From the NCBI GenBank assembly GCA_005789685.1, contig SXXD01000107.1:1-8916 (forward strand): DNA of 8,916 bases, given 5' to 3'. Positions 7,765 through 8,916 of this stretch are shown here, piece after piece. How positions within the stretch are numbered: the stretch's first letter is position 1; each line of letters begins with the position of its first letter. The position numbers and the translations under genes were made by a program. The notes below the pieces were generated by a model. That model worked only from the letters and a program-made list of their open reading frames with translations, did not search any database and was not told the origin of the DNA. The DNA comes from Burkholderiales bacterium. GTDB taxonomy: Bacteria > Pseudomonadota > Gammaproteobacteria > Burkholderiales > Burkholderiaceae_C.

Positions 7765-8001
7765 CTGTCCGCTTTACCTGAGCGATTCGCCGGGTGAGCC
7801 CTTCAACAGAAAGAATCACTGCGGGTTGCGCCTTCGGTGGAAGGTTCGACCAGATGGCCCGCCCTCTCTCTCCAGTGAGGAAGCGTTCATGGCCAAACCA
7901 CGAACGTTTGTCAGTCCTTTGTACCTGAGCGTTCAGAAGCATTTCAGCTTCCTGCGCCTTCGGCGGCGGCCCGTTTTGAAAACAGACCACGCTCTCCTGA
8001 C
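7760..8001 (-). promoter_or_regulatory. Tandem glycine riboswitch (two aptamers)
   Basis: Untranslated leader of gcvT holding two glycine aptamers, the arrangement known for the glycine riboswitch class (Rfam RF00504), which commonly precedes gcv operons. On the minus strand, each aptamer has the conserved series GGAGAG, then CCGAAGGCGCA, then GCTCAGGTA, then GGAC. Aptamer 1 (8001-7910) is closed by GTCAG/CTGAC. Aptamer 2 (7880-7760) is closed by CCTCaCTG/CAGcGAGG with one mismatch. The word GCGCCTTCGG occurs on the plus strand at 7828-7837 and 7954-7963, and TACCTGAGCG at 7775-7784 and 7922-7931, marking the two copies. A frame is open across the whole element on the minus strand, but its repeated PPKAQ is only the translated aptamer core. 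The predicted effect is activation of gcvT translation when glycine is abundant. Confidence 0.95.
7884..7906 (-). other. Hairpin in the linker between the two aptamers
   Basis: The linker between aptamers 1 and 2 is about 29-34 nt, and most of it folds as CGTTCGTGG-TTTGG-CCATGAACG, a 9-bp stem with one G-U pair and a 5-nt loop. Linkers in well-studied tandem glycine riboswitches are short, and they help form a kink-turn with the leader, so an added stem here is notable. It may be a neutral insertion that keeps the aptamers close. Its effect on cooperativity cannot be judged from sequence. Confidence 0.6.
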
Positions 8002-8008
8002 GGTTCAA

Positions 8009-8037
8009 ATTATAAACAGGTCTTTAAGGCCGTAGAC
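8009..8037 (-). promoter_or_regulatory. Probable sigma-70 promoter of the gcv operon
   Basis: On the minus strand a perfect TATAAT (8014-8009) lies 7 nt before the first base of aptamer 1, so transcription would start at about 8001-8003, right at the riboswitch. At a 17-bp spacing the -35 position reads TGTCTA (8037-8032), a poor match, so activation by a regulator or a weak promoter is possible. The -35 region lies only 5 nt past the stop codon of the upstream ETF-QO gene. No terminator separates the two, so read-through from that gene may also feed the operon. Confidence 0.6.
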
Positions 8038-8042
8038 ACTTT

Positions 8043-8916
8043 TTACATGCCTGAGTAATTTGGGCCCCCGCCACCCTCTGGGGTAACCCAGACGATGTTT
8101 TGCATGGGGTCTTTGATGTCGCAGGTTTTGCAATGGACACAATTTTGTGCATTGATTTGCAGGCGATCGGATTGGTCTTCGTTTTTCACATACTCATAAA
8201 CACCGGCAGGGCAGTAACGCGCCTCTGGTCCAGCAAACTTGGCCAAGTTGATGCCCACAGGCACGCTGGCATCCTTCAAGGTGAGGTGAGCAGGCTGGTT
8301 TTCTTCGTGGTTGGTGTTGCTGATGAATACACTGGACAAGCGATCAAAGGTGAGCTTGCCATCAGGCTTTGGATACTGAATAGGCTTGCATTCAGCCGCG
8401 GGCTTTAAATAGGTGTGGTCGGCCGCATTACGACGGATGGTCCAAGGCACGTGGCCGCGCAGCAAGAACTGCTCTACGCCAGTCATGAGGGTGCCCACAG
8501 TGCGGCCCTTTTTGAACCATTGCTTGAAGTTGCGAGCCTTATTGAGTTCGGTATAGAGCCAACTGTTTTTGAAGGCTTCTGGGTAAGCACTGAGCTCGTC
8601 ATGTTGTCGGCCCGCTTGCAACGCCTCGTAAGCCGCTTCAGCCGCCAGCATGCCCGTTTTAATGGCCGCATGGCTGCCCTTGATACGGCTGGCATTGAGA
8701 TAGCCAGCTTCGCAGCCAATGAGGGCGCCGCCAGGAAATACTGTTTTGGGCAATGACAAAATGCCGCCAGCCGTAATTGCACGTGCACCGTAGGAAATGC
8801 GCTTGGCTGGTGCAATGCCTTTGGCTTCGTCGCCTTCAAAGTACCAGCGAATATTGGGGTGTGTCTTGAAGCGTTGGAATTCTTCAAAAGGGCTGAGCCA
8901 AGGGTTGGTGTAATCC
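8043..8916 (-). CDS. Electron transfer flavoprotein-ubiquinone oxidoreductase, C-terminal part (partial, 290 aa in window)
   Basis: Membrane-associated flavo-iron-sulfur enzyme that passes electrons from reduced electron transfer flavoprotein to ubiquinone, linking acyl-CoA, dimethylglycine and sarcosine dehydrogenases to the respiratory chain. The reading frame stays open to the window edge (first full codon GAT at 8915-8913), so the N-terminal half, about 260 residues for a protein of about 550, lies outside. An internal TTG at 8759 is not a start: the upstream residues (YTNPWLSPFEEF, then ISYGARAITAGG) are family sequence. Seen here are the FAD-domain segment GGALIGCEAGYLNASRIKGS and AAIKTGMLAAEAA, then CPAGVYEY and CVHCKTCDIKDP, whose four cysteines ligate the C-terminal 4Fe-4S cluster. 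The ending GGGGPNYSGM is typical. It is transcribed toward the gcv operon, 28 nt before its TATAAT box. Confidence 0.95.
   Translation of the reverse strand, partial: DYTNPWLSPFEEFQRFKTHPNIRWYFEGDEAKGIAPAKRISYGARAITAGGILSLPKTVFPGGALIGCEAGYLNASRIKGSHAAIKTGMLAAEAAYEALQAGRQHDELSAYPEAFKNSWLYTELNKARNFKQWFKKGRTVGTLMTGVEQFLLRGHVPWTIRRNAADHTYLKPAAECKPIQYPKPDGKLTFDRLSSVFISNTNHEENQPAHLTLKDASVPVGINLAKFAGPEARYCPAGVYEYVKNEDQSDRLQINAQNCVHCKTCDIKDPMQNIVWVTPEGGGGPNYSGM

Noticed and set aside
7700..8008. Minus-strand open frame of about 100 codons over the riboswitch
   Set aside because: It begins with a non-ATG start, its repeated PPKAQ comes from translating the two aptamer cores, and the RNA structure explains the sequence better.
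7739..8035. Plus-strand open frame across the gcvT leader
   Set aside because: It is antisense to the riboswitch, with no Shine-Dalgarno or recognisable protein features.
8015..8042. Terminator after ETF-QO
   Set aside because: Only very short pairings such as GTCT/AGAC are possible and no T-run follows; the stretch is better explained as promoter.
8043..8759. A complete 238-residue gene starting at 8759
   Set aside because: The start codon there is an internal TTG and the frame continues with ETF-QO family sequence to the window edge, so the gene is cut by the window rather than short.
1..8916. CRISPR array, tRNA, rRNA, prophage, toxin-antitoxin or defence genes
   Set aside because: No regularly spaced repeats, RNA-gene hallmarks or relevant protein motifs were seen on either strand.

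Overview
This window looks like chromosomal DNA from a betaproteobacterium of the order Burkholderiales, probably near the Comamonadaceae (Limnohabitans or Rhodoferax-like). That placement rests on remembered protein style (GcvT, ETF-QO, the radical SAM protein), moderate GC content and the gene order. It is an inference, not a computed result.

Layout. A secreted or periplasmic histidine-phosphatase-like protein reads rightward (21-605). It converges on a leftward block that fills the rest of the window. On the minus strand, in order of transcription, the block holds: the C-terminal half of electron-transfer flavoprotein:ubiquinone oxidoreductase (8916-8043, entering from outside); a promoter with a perfect TATAAT box (8014-8009); a tandem glycine riboswitch (8001-7760) with a legible translational expression platform (7764-7708); gcvT (7710-6580); gcvH (6510-6139); gcvP (6075-3175); a GNAT acetyltransferase (3175-2690); and a B12-binding-type radical SAM protein (2676-685).

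How it works together. GcvT, GcvH and GcvP are three of the four proteins of the glycine cleavage system. The fourth, lipoamide dehydrogenase, is not here. Together they turn glycine and tetrahydrofolate into CO2, ammonia and methylene-tetrahydrofolate. The riboswitch should sense glycine. The strand that closes the second aptamer also pairs beside the gcvT Shine-Dalgarno sequence, so glycine binding is predicted to free translation (an ON switch). This reading moves the gcvT start to a TTG at 7710. The two ATG codons upstream lie inside a UUCG hairpin of the switch.

The most interesting point is that the transcription unit does not seem to stop at gcvP. The GNAT start overlaps the gcvP stop (TGATG), and the radical SAM gene begins 13 nt after the GNAT stop. 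Two enzymes of unknown substrate therefore appear to be co-transcribed with glycine cleavage under glycine control. The radical SAM protein has a CX4CX2C cysteine spacing and no DxHxxG cobalamin-ligand motif. I see no transposase gene, CRISPR array, tRNA or rRNA. One short dispersed-repeat-like motif sits between gcvT and gcvH.
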